Positions 17,265-28,918 of a stretch of 64,000 nucleotides of DNA are shown here, piece after piece. Both the position numbers and the translations under genes were made by a program. How positions within the stretch are numbered: position 1 is the first letter of the stretch; each line of letters starts with the position of its first letter. Origin of the DNA: Pseudomonas extremorientalis (GTDB lineage: Bacteria; Pseudomonadota; Gammaproteobacteria; Pseudomonadales; Pseudomonadaceae); contig NZ_MDGK01000015.1 of NCBI RefSeq assembly GCF_001870465.1, positions 682,001 to 746,000 on the forward strand, in the 5' to 3' direction. The notes beneath the pieces were generated by a model that searched no databases, was not told the DNA's origin, and saw only the letters and a list, made by a program, of their open reading frames with translations.

Positions 17265-18217
17265 GTCTGCTGCAAGTGCGCGACCTCAGTGTCATCGCCA
17301 ACAATGCGGGGCGCGATGTAACCCTGGTCGATCGGGTGTCGTTCGATCTGGCCGAAGGCGAAATCCTCGGCCTGGTAGGGGAAAGCGGCTCAGGCAAGAC
17401 CATGGCCTGCCGTGGCCTGATGCGCCTGCTGCCATCGCCCAGCCTGCGCGTGCAAGGCGGCTCGGTGCGGCTGGCCGGCCAGGACCTGTTGGCATTGGAT
17501 GACGCTGGCATGCGCGCCGTGCGTGGCGGCCAACTGGGCATGATTTTCCAGAACCCCAGCAGCCACCTTGATCCGCTGATGCGTATCGGCGAGCAGATTG
17601 CCGAGGGTATCCGCCTGCATCAAGGCGCGTCGAAAAAAGACGCGCGATTGCAGGCCATCGACGTGTTGCGCCAGGTTGGCATCCCCGATCCCCAGGCGCG
17701 GGTCGACAACTACCCCCACGAGTTTTCCGGCGGCATGCGCCAGCGTGCAATGATCGCCGTGGCGCTGGGCTGCAACCCTAAAGTGCTGATCGCCGACGAA
17801 CCCACCACCGCCCTGGATGTGACGGTGCAGGCGCAAATCCTGCGGTTGTTGCTGGAATTGCGCGACCAGCGCGGCCTGTCGATCATCATGATTACCCATG
17901 ATCTCGGCGTGGTGGCGCAAACCTGTGATTCCATCGCCGTGATGTACGCCGGGCGGCTGTGCGAGCACGGCAGCAAATACGACTTGCTGGATCGACCGCA
18001 GCATCCCTACACCGCCGGCCTGATCGATTGCCAGCCCGCCCACAGCAGCGGTCACGCCTTGCTGCGCACGATCCCCGGGCGGCCGCCGTTGCTGGATGCA
18101 TTACCCGCCGGTTGCCGGTTCAACCCGCGTTGCCCGCAGGTTGGCGCGTTGTGCACCGAGGTCTTGCCGGAAGGTGCTCGGGTCGCCTGTCATTACCCGT
18201 TGGGAGCGCAGCCATGA
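17261..18217 (+). CDS. Peptide ABC transporter ATP-binding protein, DppD type
   Basis: The ATPase has 318 aa and starts at the ATG (17261) overlapping the permease stop. Walker A is GESGSGKT (residues 40-47), the signature is FSGGMRQRAMIA, Walker B is VLIADEPTTALD, and the switch His lies in MITHDLG. The C-terminal OppD/DppD extension with conserved Cys (GCRFNPRCPQ) is present. It works as a heterodimer with the next gene product to drive peptide uptake. Confidence 0.88.
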   Translation: MSLLQVRDLSVIANNAGRDVTLVDRVSFDLAEGEILGLVGESGSGKTMACRGLMRLLPSPSLRVQGGSVRLAGQDLLALDDAGMRAVRGGQLGMIFQNPSSHLDPLMRIGEQIAEGIRLHQGASKKDARLQAIDVLRQVGIPDPQARVDNYPHEFSGGMRQRAMIAVALGCNPKVLIADEPTTALDVTVQAQILRLLLELRDQRGLSIIMITHDLGVVAQTCDSIAVMYAGRLCEHGSKYDLLDRPQHPYTAGLIDCQPAHSSGHALLRTIPGRPPLLDALPAGCRFNPRCPQVGALCTEVLPEGARVACHYPLGAQP

Positions 18218-19185
18218 GCCTGTTGCAGATCAAGGACCTTGAGGTGAAGTTTGCCGCGTCCGGCACCGGCGTGTTCGGGTTGAACAAGCAGTGGGTGAGG
18301 GCAGTGAACGGCGTGTCGCTGAACCTGGCGGCGGGTGAAACCCTGGGGCTGGTGGGTGAGTCTGGCAGCGGCAAAAGCACCCTGGGCCGCGCCATCCTGC
18401 ACCTCAACCCGATCAGCGCCGGCCAGGTGTTGTTTGACGGCATCGACATGGCCCATGGCAGCGCCATCGACATCACTCGTCTGCGGCATGAAACCGCAAT
18501 GATCTTCCAGGACCCGTACGCTGCGTTGAACCCGCGCCACACCATCGGCGAAACCATTGCCGAAGTGCTGCGCGTGCAGCGCAAAGTCGCGCCAGAGCAG
18601 GTTGCAGCTCGTGTGAATGAACTGCTCGACCTGGTCGGCCTGCGCCCCGAACTCGCCAGCCGCAAACCCGCCGCCCTCAGCGGTGGCCAGTGCCAGCGCG
18701 TCGGCATTGCCCGGGCGCTGGCGGTTGAGCCACGCCTGATCATCGCCGACGAGTGCGTGGCGGCGCTGGATGTGTCGATCCAGGGCCAGATCATCAACCT
18801 GCTGCTGGAACTGCAACAGCGCATGAACCTGGCGATCCTGTTTATCGCCCATGACCTGGCCATCGTGCGCCGATTGTGTGACCGCGTGGCGGTGATGTAC
18901 CTGGGCAAGATCGTCGAGGAAGGACCGGTGGAGGCGGTCTTCACGGCGCCACGTCATCCGTACACGGCGGCGTTGATCCAGGCGATTCCCGAGATCGATC
19001 CGCATCGGCCATTGCCGACAGAACCCTTGCCGGGTGAACCACCGAGCCCACTGAATCTGCCCACAGGCTGCGCCTTTCACCCGCGTTGCCGGCATGCCCG
19101 CACCCTGTGTTCCGTGGTGTTGCCGCCGACCCATTTCCTGCACGAGCATCGGTACAGTTGCGTGCTTGAAGAACCTTTGCTTTGA
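18214..19185 (+). CDS. Peptide ABC transporter ATP-binding protein, DppF type
   Basis: The second ATPase has 323 aa, starting by ATGA overlap at 18214. Walker A is GESGSGKST (48-56), Walker B is LIIADE with the catalytic Glu180, and the switch His is in FIAHDLA. The C-terminal FHPRCRHAR segment is typical of OppF/DppF. Two positions differ from the usual family sequence: the signature reads LSGGQC-QR (Cys160 for Arg) and Walker B continues DEC (Cys181 for Pro). The catalytic residues are intact. It is expected to pair with the DppD-type subunit. Confidence 0.87.
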   Translation: MSLLQIKDLEVKFAASGTGVFGLNKQWVRAVNGVSLNLAAGETLGLVGESGSGKSTLGRAILHLNPISAGQVLFDGIDMAHGSAIDITRLRHETAMIFQDPYAALNPRHTIGETIAEVLRVQRKVAPEQVAARVNELLDLVGLRPELASRKPAALSGGQCQRVGIARALAVEPRLIIADECVAALDVSIQGQIINLLLELQQRMNLAILFIAHDLAIVRRLCDRVAVMYLGKIVEEGPVEAVFTAPRHPYTAALIQAIPEIDPHRPLPTEPLPGEPPSPLNLPTGCAFHPRCRHARTLCSVVLPPTHFLHEHRYSCVLEEPLL

Positions 19186-19220
19186 CCCATCCCTGCCATT
19201 CATGAACAAGGAGTTATGAC

Positions 19221-20735
19221 ATGCAATCGCGCCACTTGAAGTTGCTCGCCGCCGCCACACTGACCGCCTGGTCGCTGACCGCCGGTTTCGCCCAGGCCGC
19301 CGGTGTCCTGACCATCGGCTGCCGTGAAGACAGCACCACGTTCGACCCGATCAAAAGCGCGCAAAACCGCGACACCTGGGTCTTCGCCAACGTCTACGAC
19401 ACCCTGGTACGCGTGGACAACCTGGGCACCAAGATGGAGCCGGGCCTGGCCGAAAGCTGGGATATCTCCAAGGACGGCCTGACTTACACCTTCAAACTGC
19501 GTGACGCGAAGTTCTCCGATGGCTCGACCATTACCGCCGACGATGCGGCATTCAGCCTGCTGCGTATCCGCGACAACAAGGCTTCGCTGTGGGCTGATCC
19601 GTTCAACTTGATCAACACGGCCAAGGCATCGGACCCGAAAACCCTGGTGGTCACGCTGAAAACCCCGGCCGTCGCCTTCCTCTCGCAACTGGCGTCGCCG
19701 ACGGTGTCGATCCTGTCGGAAAAAGCCATGACCAAGATGGGCGAAGACGCCTACTCGGAAAACCCGGTGACGTCCGGCGCGTTTACCGTAGACGAGTGGC
19801 GCAAGGGCGATCGGGTGATCCTGAAGAAGAACCCGAACTTCTGGCAGGCCAGGAACGTGAGCCTGGATGGCGTGGAGTGGGTCTCCGTTACCGACGACAA
19901 CACGCGCATGCGCATGGTGCAGAACAATGAGCTGGACACGGCGATCTTCGTACCGTTCTCGCGGGTTGAAGAGCTGAAGAAAGACAAGAACGTGGTGATC
20001 CACGCCGACCCGTCCACCCGTGAAGATCACCTGCTGATCAACCACGCCCACGGGTTGCTGGCCAAGCTGGAAGTGCGCCAGGCGCTGGACATGGCCATCG
20101 ACAAACAATCGCTGGTGAAGACCGCCACCTACGGTCAGGGCACTGTGGCCTATTCCTACATTCCAAAGGGCTCGCTGTACCACTACGCCAACAACCTGCA
20201 GCGCCCGTATGACCCCACCGCCGCCAGGAAGCTGCTGGAGCAGGCCGGTGCGAAGGACTTGAAGCTCAACTACGTGGTCAACGCCGGCAACGAAGCCGAC
20301 GAGCAGATTGCGGTGATCATCAAGGACCAGTTAGCCAAGGTCGGCGTAACCGCCAACCTGCAAAAGGTCGATCCGACCCAGAGCTGGCAGATGCTGGTGG
20401 ACGGTGAGTACGATATTTCGGTGATGTACTGGACCAACGACATCCTCGACCCGGACCAGAAGACCACCTTCGTGCTGGGCCACGACACCAACCAGAACTA
20501 CATGACCCGCTACAGGAACGACAAGGTCAAGGACCTGGTGGCCCAGGCACGGATCGAGGCCGACCCGGTCAAGCGTGAGCAGATGTATGTGGAATTGCAG
20601 AAACTGGCGAAACAGGATGTGAACTGGATCGACTTGTACTACAGCCCTTACATCAACATCTCACGCAAGAATGTGAGCAACTTCCTGCAGAACCCATTGG
20701 GCCGCTTCACCCTTGAAGAAGTGGTGAAAAACTAA
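19221..20735 (+). CDS. Periplasmic peptide-binding protein of the DppA/SBP_bac_5 family
   Basis: The precursor has 504 aa with a Sec signal peptide (about residues 1-26, ending GFAQA). The mature protein begins GVLTIGCREDSTTFDPIKS and has the family pattern LAESWDISKDGLTYTFKLRD, so it is a solute receptor for an ABC importer. It follows the ATPase gene by 35 bases and closes the operon. In PipR-type systems the binding protein and transporter are needed for the signal response, so this may carry a plant-derived amide or peptide. The ligand is not evident from sequence. Confidence 0.88.
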   Translation: MQSRHLKLLAAATLTAWSLTAGFAQAAGVLTIGCREDSTTFDPIKSAQNRDTWVFANVYDTLVRVDNLGTKMEPGLAESWDISKDGLTYTFKLRDAKFSDGSTITADDAAFSLLRIRDNKASLWADPFNLINTAKASDPKTLVVTLKTPAVAFLSQLASPTVSILSEKAMTKMGEDAYSENPVTSGAFTVDEWRKGDRVILKKNPNFWQARNVSLDGVEWVSVTDDNTRMRMVQNNELDTAIFVPFSRVEELKKDKNVVIHADPSTREDHLLINHAHGLLAKLEVRQALDMAIDKQSLVKTATYGQGTVAYSYIPKGSLYHYANNLQRPYDPTAARKLLEQAGAKDLKLNYVVNAGNEADEQIAVIIKDQLAKVGVTANLQKVDPTQSWQMLVDGEYDISVMYWTNDILDPDQKTTFVLGHDTNQNYMTRYRNDKVKDLVAQARIEADPVKREQMYVELQKLAKQDVNWIDLYYSPYINISRKNVSNFLQNPLGRFTLEEVVKN

Positions 20736-20753
20736 ACCACACTGCTGAAAAAT

Positions 20754-20841
20754 GTGGGAGGGGGCTTGCCCCCGATAGCGGTGGGACAGTCACTGTATCT
20801 GTTGACTGATCCACTGCAATCGGGGGCAAGCCCCCTCCCAC
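20754..20841. repeat. REPIN, family A
   Basis: The ends GTGGGAGGGGGCTTGCCCCC and its complement are the same as at 12487, with a different inner 40 bases. It lies 18 bases after the binding-protein stop and directly before the 3' end of yciK. Confidence 0.9.
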
Positions 20842-20863
20842 ATTTGGTTTTACAATGTGCCGG

Positions 20864-21604
20864 TTATTGCGCGTCGAACGCCTGGCCGTTGATGCCGGCA
20901 CTGTCCGGCCCCATCAGGTACAGGTACACCGGCATGATTTCTTCCGGAGCAGGCCGTTCCATCGGGTTTTCCCCTGGATACGCCTGGGCGCGCATGCTGG
21001 TGCGCGTGCCACCTGGGTTGATGCTGTTGGAGCGTACTGCTGCCACATCCTCAAGCTCATCGGCCAAGGTTTGCATCAAGCCTTCGGTCGCAAACTTCGA
21101 CACGCCATAAGCGCCCCAGTAAGCCCGACCCTTGCGGCCGACGCTGCTGGAGGTGAACACCACCGAGGCATCCTTCGACAGCTTGAGCAGCGGCAACAAA
21201 GTACTGGTCAGCATGAACATCGCGTTGACGTTCACGTGCATCACCCGCATGAAGTTCTCGCCGGACAACTGTTCGAGCGGCGTACGCGGGCCGATGATCG
21301 AGGCGTTGTGCAGCAGGCCGTCGAGGTGGCCGAATTCTTTTTCGATCATCGCCGCCAGCTCATCGTATTGATGGGGCAGGGCGGTCTCCAGGTTGAAGGG
21401 GATCACCACCGGCTGTGGTTGGCCTGCGGCTTCGATCTCGTCATATACCTGGGCAAGGTTGGCTTCGGTCTTGCCCAACAACAGCACGGTAGCGCCGTGG
21501 GCGGCGTAGGTTTTCGCCGCCGCCGCGCCAATCCCGCGACCGGCGCCGGTCACCAGGATGATTCGGCCTTTGAGCAGGTCTGGACGCGCGGAGTAATCAA
21601 ACAT
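20864..21604 (-). CDS. yciK: YciK-type short-chain dehydrogenase/reductase
   Basis: The cytosolic SDR has 246 aa. The cofactor motif is VTGAGRGIGAAAA (residues 18-30), a Ser lies in FTSSSVGRKG, and Tyr/Lys in YGVSK form the catalytic site. The sequence closely follows enterobacterial and Pseudomonas YciK, whose physiological substrate is unknown. In P. aeruginosa the homologue is the third gene of ubiG-mupP-yciK; here a REPIN lies between mupP and yciK. The start at 21604 has GAGG upstream. Confidence 0.88.
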   Translation of the reverse strand: MFDYSARPDLLKGRIILVTGAGRGIGAAAAKTYAAHGATVLLLGKTEANLAQVYDEIEAAGQPQPVVIPFNLETALPHQYDELAAMIEKEFGHLDGLLHNASIIGPRTPLEQLSGENFMRVMHVNVNAMFMLTSTLLPLLKLSKDASVVFTSSSVGRKGRAYWGAYGVSKFATEGLMQTLADELEDVAAVRSNSINPGGTRTSMRAQAYPGENPMERPAPEEIMPVYLYLMGPDSAGINGQAFDAQ

Positions 21605-21667
21605 AAATAGCCTCGATAAAATTCAGCAGCTTATGAACCCCAACTCTGAAAACACTGAAGATCCCCT

Positions 21668-21753
21668 GTGGGAGGGGGCTTGCCCCCGATGAGGGCCTAT
21701 CAGTCATAGAGGTGCGGGCTGGCACACCGCTATCGGGCGCAAGCCCCTCCCAC
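21668..21753. repeat. REPIN, family A, right arm degenerate
   Basis: The left arm is the same GTGGGAGGGGGCTTGCCCCC, but the right arm reads ATCGGGCGCAAGCCCCTCCC plus CAC, with a substitution and a missing C. It is inserted between mupP and yciK, which are usually adjacent. Confidence 0.85.
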
Positions 21754-21788
21754 ATTGGATCTTCATAGAGGGTGGGGGCGTTGAGTAA

Positions 21789-22460
21789 TCAGCAACTGCA
21801 CAGTGCGTTATCCAGCACCTTGCGCAGTTCCAGCGGGTGATCCACCACCACATCGGCACCCCAATGGCGTGGGTTGTCGTCCGGGTGGATGTAGCCATAA
21901 GTGACCGCCGCCGTGCGGGTGCCGGCGTCGCGGCCGGACTCGATGTCGCGCAGGTCATCGCCCACGAACAGCACGCTGGCCGGGTCCAGGCCGAGCATCT
22001 TGCAGGCCAGGATCATCGGCTCCGGGTCCGGCTTGCTGTTTTTCACGTGGTCCGGGCAGATCAGCAGTGCCGAGCGTTCGGCCAGGCCGAGTTGCTGCAT
22101 GATCGGCTCGGCAAAACGCAGGGGCTTGTTGGTGACCACGCCCCAGATCAGCTTGGCCTTCTCGATGTCTTCGAGCAACTCCGCCATGCCGTCGAACAAC
22201 TTGCTGTGGACCGCGCAGCCCTTGAGGTAGCGCTCGAGGAATTCCTGGCGCAGTTCTTCGAAGCCTGGGGATTCCGGGTCCATCGAGAAGGTCACCGCAA
22301 CCATTGCCCGCGCACCGCCGGAGATTTCATCGCGGATGTGCTGGGGGTTGATCGGCGGCAGGTCGCGATCGGCGCGCATCGCCTGGCAGATCGCGATGAA
22401 GTCCGGCGCGGTATCCAGCAGGGTACCGTCCATATCGAAGAGAACCGCTCGCAACTTCAC
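21789..22460 (-). CDS. mupP: N-acetylmuramic acid 6-phosphate phosphatase MupP
   Basis: The HAD phosphatase has 223 aa. In Pseudomonas MupP dephosphorylates MurNAc-6-P in the peptidoglycan recycling route that bypasses de novo UDP-MurNAc synthesis and contributes to intrinsic fosfomycin resistance. Motif I is [10 protein letters not shown] (D9/D11), motif III includes Lys in KNSKPDP, and motif IV is FVGDDLRD. The GTG start at 22460 is four bases after the ubiG stop, with GAGGAG upstream inside ubiG. Older annotation as phosphoglycolate phosphatase comes from Gph similarity; the ubiG neighbourhood supports MupP. Confidence 0.9.
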   Translation of the reverse strand: MKLRAVLFDMDGTLLDTAPDFIAICQAMRADRDLPPINPQHIRDEISGGARAMVAVTFSMDPESPGFEELRQEFLERYLKGCAVHSKLFDGMAELLEDIEKAKLIWGVVTNKPLRFAEPIMQQLGLAERSALLICPDHVKNSKPDPEPMILACKMLGLDPASVLFVGDDLRDIESGRDAGTRTAAVTYGYIHPDDNPRHWGADVVVDHPLELRKVLDNALCSC

Positions 22461-22464
22461 AGGC

Positions 22465-23163
22465 TCACTCCTCGCGCAGGGTCTGGATCATGTAGTTGAC
22501 GTCTACATCGTTGGCCAGCTTGTAGTGCTTGGTCAGCGGGTTGTAGGTCAGGCCGATGATGTCCTTGACGGTCAGCCCGGCCTGGCGGCTCCACGCACCC
22601 AGCTCGGACGGACGGATGAATTTCTTGAAGTCATGGGTGCCGCGCGGCAGCAGCTTCATGATGTATTCGGCGCCGATGATCGCGAACAGGTAAGCCTTGG
22701 GGTTGCGGTTGATGGTGGAGAAGAACACCTGGCCGCCGGGCTTGACCATGCGGAAGCAGGCGCTGATCACCGAGGACGGGTCGGGAACGTGTTCCAGCAT
22801 TTCCAGGCAGGTGACCACGTCGAACTGCTCGGGCATCTCTTCGGCCAGGGCTTCGGCGGTGATCTGGCGGTATTCCACGCTCACCCCGGACTCCAGTTGA
22901 TGCAATTGGGCAACGGCCAAGGGCGCTTCGCCCATGTCGATACCCATCACGGTCGCGCCGCGTTGGGCCATGGCTTCGCTGAGGATGCCGCCGCCGCAAC
23001 CGACGTCCAGTACTTTTTTGCCGGCCAGGTTGACGCGTTCGTCAATCCAGTTGACCCGCAGCGGGTTGATGTCGTGCAAAGGCTTGAACTCGCTTTCGCG
23101 GTCCCACCAGCGGTGAGCCAGGGCTTCGAATTTGGCGATTTCGGCGTGGTCGACGTTGCTCAT
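22465..23163 (-). CDS. ubiG: Ubiquinone biosynthesis O-methyltransferase UbiG
   Basis: The SAM-dependent methyltransferase has 232 aa and performs both O-methylations in ubiquinone synthesis. The N-terminus [19 protein letters not shown] and the SAM-binding motif [14 protein letters not shown] (residues 51-64) are characteristic. It is the first gene of the ubiG-mupP pair. The start at 23163 has AGAGGA upstream. Confidence 0.95.
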   Translation of the reverse strand: MSNVDHAEIAKFEALAHRWWDRESEFKPLHDINPLRVNWIDERVNLAGKKVLDVGCGGGILSEAMAQRGATVMGIDMGEAPLAVAQLHQLESGVSVEYRQITAEALAEEMPEQFDVVTCLEMLEHVPDPSSVISACFRMVKPGGQVFFSTINRNPKAYLFAIIGAEYIMKLLPRGTHDFKKFIRPSELGAWSRQAGLTVKDIIGLTYNPLTKHYKLANDVDVNYMIQTLREE

Positions 23164-23227
23164 GGTGAATCCTCTGAATCTGATAAATCGGTTTGTCGGT
23201 CTTGAACGCCAGGGTTCAAGGCCGTCG

Positions 23228-24559
23228 TTATTCGCTGTGCCCGCTGATGCGTTGGCCCCAGGCGATGGCCGTGGCGGTCAACTGTTGTTCATCCATGCGG
23301 GTCAATTGCCGGTCGTCGAGCAATTGCTTGCCAGCGACCCAAAGGTGTTTCACGCAATCGCGTCCGGTGGCATATATAAGCTGTGAGACCGGATCATAGA
23401 TCGGTTGTTGCGCCAGCCCCGACAGATCGAAAGCAACGATATCCGCCGCCTTGCCGACTTCCAGCGAGCCGATCTCGCTTTCCAGGCCCATGGCTCGCGC
23501 GCCATTGAGGGTGGCCATGCGCAGGGCGCGATGGGCATCGAGTGCGGTGGCCGAACCGGCGACGGCCTTTGCCAGCATCGCCGCCGTACGCGTTTCGCCC
23601 AACAGGTCAAGGTCATTGTTGCTGGCGGCGCCATCGGTGCCGATGGCCACATTCACGCCAGCCTGCCACAGACGCTCCACCGGGCAAAAGCCGCTGGCCA
23701 GTTTCAGATTGGATTCCGGGCAATGGATGACGCTGGTGTTGCTTTCTACCAGCAAAGCCAGGTCGTCCTCGCTGATTTGGGTCATATGAACGGCCTGGAA
23801 GCGCGGGCCCAGCAGCCCCAGGCGCCCCAGGCGCGCCAGCGGGCGCTCGCCGGTCTGCTCGACCGCTTGCTGCACTTCGAAGGCGGTTTCGTGAACATGC
23901 ATATGGATCGCGGCGTCCAGCTCTTCGGCGATCACCCGGATTTTTTCCAGGTTGTCATCGCACACGGTGTAGGGCGCGTGGGGGCCGAAGGTGATCTTGA
24001 TGCGCGGGTGGTGCTTGAGGTCGCCGAACAGCTCGACACCCTGGCGAATCGCCTCGTCGGCACTGCCGGCACCGGGGATCGGAAAGTCGAGGATCGGAAT
24101 CGCAATCTGTGCGCGCATGCCGCTGTTGTGCACGCAGTCGCTGGCGACCTTGGGGTAGAAGTACATGTCGGAGAAGCAGGTGATGCCGCCCTTGAGCTGT
24201 TCGGCGATGGCCAGGTCGGTGCCGTCACGCACGAACGCTTCATCGACCCACTTGGCTTCGGCGGGCCAGATGTGTTTTTCCAGCCAGGTCATCAGCGGCA
24301 GGTCATCGGCCAGGCCGCGAAACAGGCTCATCGCCGCGTGCCCGTGGGCGTTGACCAGGCCGGGGCTGAGCAACATGCCCGGCAGTTCGCAGGTCTCCTT
24401 GGCGGTCAGCTTCAACGCCGCCTGGCGAGGCCCGATAAACGCAATGCGCCCATCGCGGATGCCCAGGCCGTGTTCCTTGAGCACCACGCCGGCGGGTTCG
24501 ACAGGTACCAGCCAGGTCGGCAGCAACAGTAAGTCGAGCGGGGCGGCAGTGGCAGTCAT
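23228..24559 (-). CDS. mtaD: 5-methylthioadenosine/S-adenosylhomocysteine deaminase-type amidohydrolase
   Basis: The metal-dependent amidohydrolase has 443 aa. HGH in [10 protein letters not shown] gives the first metal ligands, HVHET the next, and the catalytic Asp lies in [10 protein letters not shown]. The P. aeruginosa homologue deaminates methylthioadenosine to methylthioinosine, which is then phosphorolysed and passed to MtnA. The neighbouring divergent mtnA fits that route. The start at 24559 has GGGAAGAAG upstream. Confidence 0.87.
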   Translation of the reverse strand: MTATAAPLDLLLLPTWLVPVEPAGVVLKEHGLGIRDGRIAFIGPRQAALKLTAKETCELPGMLLSPGLVNAHGHAAMSLFRGLADDLPLMTWLEKHIWPAEAKWVDEAFVRDGTDLAIAEQLKGGITCFSDMYFYPKVASDCVHNSGMRAQIAIPILDFPIPGAGSADEAIRQGVELFGDLKHHPRIKITFGPHAPYTVCDDNLEKIRVIAEELDAAIHMHVHETAFEVQQAVEQTGERPLARLGRLGLLGPRFQAVHMTQISEDDLALLVESNTSVIHCPESNLKLASGFCPVERLWQAGVNVAIGTDGAASNNDLDLLGETRTAAMLAKAVAGSATALDAHRALRMATLNGARAMGLESEIGSLEVGKAADIVAFDLSGLAQQPIYDPVSQLIYATGRDCVKHLWVAGKQLLDDRQLTRMDEQQLTATAIAWGQRISGHSE

Positions 24560-24667
24560 CGCGGGCTTCTTCCCAGGCAGCTATAAAAGAAGGGCGAAGT
24601 ATACCCGAGCGTCCTGGCTGGCGGATCGCTATAATCGGCGGCTTTGTTTATGAGTGCGGAGTAAGGG

Positions 24668-25744
24668 ATGCGCGATCGACTGTTGGCAGCGGAGAAAGTG
24701 AAGGCCATCGAATGGCGTGATGGCGCACTGTACCTGCTCGATCAGCGTGCCTTGCCGTCCCGCGAAAGCTGGGTGGCCTGCGTGACGGTCGATGCAGTGG
24801 CTGCAGCCATTCGCTCGATGGTAGTGCGCGGTGCGCCGGCCATCGGCATCAGCGCCGCATATGGCCTGGTGCTGGCCGCCCGCGAGCGGATCGCCGAGGG
24901 CGGTGACTGGCAGGCAGCGTGGGAAGAAGACTACGCATTGTTAGCCGATGCCCGCCCCACCGCGTCGAACCTGTTCTGGGCCTTGAAGCGCATGCGTGAC
25001 CGGCTCGACCGCGTCAAAAAGCACGCCGACCCTGTGGCGGTGCTGGAAGCGGAAGCCATCGCCATCCATGAAAGTGACCGCGAAGCCAACCTGACCATGG
25101 CCCAGCTGGGCGTCGAGCTGATCCGCAAGCACCAGGGCAACGCTCAGGCCATCCTCACCCACGGCAACGCTGGCGCACTGGCGACCGGCGGTGTCGGTAC
25201 GGCGCTCGGGGTGATTCGCGCGGCCTACCTCGAAGGCATGGTCGAGCAGGTCTACGCCAATGAAACCCGGCCCTGGCTGCAAGGCTCGCGGCTGACCGCC
25301 TGGGAGCTGGCGGGCGAGGGCATTCCGGTGACGGTGAATGCCGACTCGGCCGGTGCGCATATCCTCAAGACCAAAGGCGTGACCTGGGTGATTGTCGGCG
25401 CCGACTGCATTGCCGCCAACGGCGATGTGATCAGCAAGATCGGCACTTACCAGTTGGCTGTGTGTGCGATGCACCACGGCGTGCGTTTCATGGTGGTGGC
25501 GCCGAGTTCCACCCTGGACCTGATGATGGCCACTGGCGATGACGTTGCCCTGGAAGAGCGCGATGCCGGTGAGTTGCTGGAAGTCGCCGGCCAGCGCTTC
25601 GCGGCAGATGTGGCGGCCTTCAATCCGGTGTTCGACGTGACCCCGGCCGACCTGATCGATGTGATCGTGACCGAAAAAGGCGTGGTTGAACGGCCGGATA
25701 CCGCCAAGCTGGCCAGGTTGATGTGTCGTAAGCGCTTGCATTAA
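24668..25744 (+). CDS. mtnA: Methylthioribose-1-phosphate isomerase MtnA with altered active site
   Basis: The full-length 358-aa MtnA-family protein normally converts methylthioribose-1-P to methylthioribulose-1-P in methionine salvage. Family motifs [32 protein letters not shown] and [12 protein letters not shown] are present. Two positions differ from the expected sequence. The strictly conserved catalytic Cys of THCN is Gly166 (codon GGC), and the Arg after the catalytic Asp246 is Cys247 (GADC for GADR). The reading frame is otherwise intact, so this is not a simple pseudogene. Activity may be lost or changed. A TATAAT-like -10 lies at 24630-24635. An eIF2B-like alternative role is possible but unsupported. 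Confidence 0.9.
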   Translation: MRDRLLAAEKVKAIEWRDGALYLLDQRALPSRESWVACVTVDAVAAAIRSMVVRGAPAIGISAAYGLVLAARERIAEGGDWQAAWEEDYALLADARPTASNLFWALKRMRDRLDRVKKHADPVAVLEAEAIAIHESDREANLTMAQLGVELIRKHQGNAQAILTHGNAGALATGGVGTALGVIRAAYLEGMVEQVYANETRPWLQGSRLTAWELAGEGIPVTVNADSAGAHILKTKGVTWVIVGADCIAANGDVISKIGTYQLAVCAMHHGVRFMVVAPSSTLDLMMATGDDVALEERDAGELLEVAGQRFAADVAAFNPVFDVTPADLIDVIVTEKGVVERPDTAKLARLMCRKRLH

Positions 25745-26047
25745 GCCAATTTGCCCCCGAAATCGGGCTTGGTTCCAGCTCTGAGCCCCTCTCGTCGCCC
25801 TCAAGCCTGTCATCCGTCAACTTACTATGCTCCATGCGCATCAGGGGGATAGGTGCGTGGCGGCGATTGTGATAACATCCGGCGGTTTCCAGGGCTGCCC
25901 CGAGGGGTGGCCTATAACGTGCAGATCCGTGTCATAACTCGTTGATTTGTCGTAAGTCGTTGTCAGGCACTCTGCCGGCAGCGGCGAGCTTCGTTCGTCC
26001 CATATGGATGTGACGAGGTTTCACCCGAAAAAGGAATCAGGCTTCTC
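25745..26047. other. mtnA-gyrA intergenic region
   Basis: These 303 bases contain no credible gene. A short CCCGA-aa-TCGGG stem follows mtnA, without a T run. A hairpin with CCCC/GGGG and GGC/GCC arms lies at 25893-25912, probably in the gyrA leader. The gyrA promoter must lie here, but I could not assign -35/-10 boxes with confidence. Confidence 0.4.
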
Positions 26048-28702
<2,655 letters not shown>

Positions 28703-28712
28703 GCGGACACAC

Positions 28713-28738
28713 AGGGGGCGGATGAAGATTCGCCCCCT
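28713..28738 (+). terminator. Terminator after gyrA
   Basis: The hairpin AGGGGGCG-N10-CGCCCCCT is followed by the T-rich tail TGTTGTTTG, 11 bases after the gyrA stop. Confidence 0.75.
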
Positions 28739-28762
28739 TGTTGTTTGTCCCCTTTGAAACAT

Positions 28763-28847
28763 GTGGGAGCTGGCTTGCCTGCGATGGCATCACCACGGTA
28801 TCACTGACGTACCGAGGCGCCTGTATCGCAGGCAAGCCAGCTTCCAC
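28763..28847. repeat. REPIN, family B
   Basis: It has inverted ends GTGGGAGCTGGCTTGCCTGC and GCAGGCAAGCCAGCTTCCAC. The layout is the same as the family A elements but the core differs, showing at least two REP families in this genome. It lies between gyrA and serC. Confidence 0.85.
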
Positions 28848-28918
28848 AACGGTCCGCTCCGGAAGCAGAGCGTTGCCGAACATGATTGCAGCCCCACCAG
28901 ATCAGAGTGAGATTGGAT

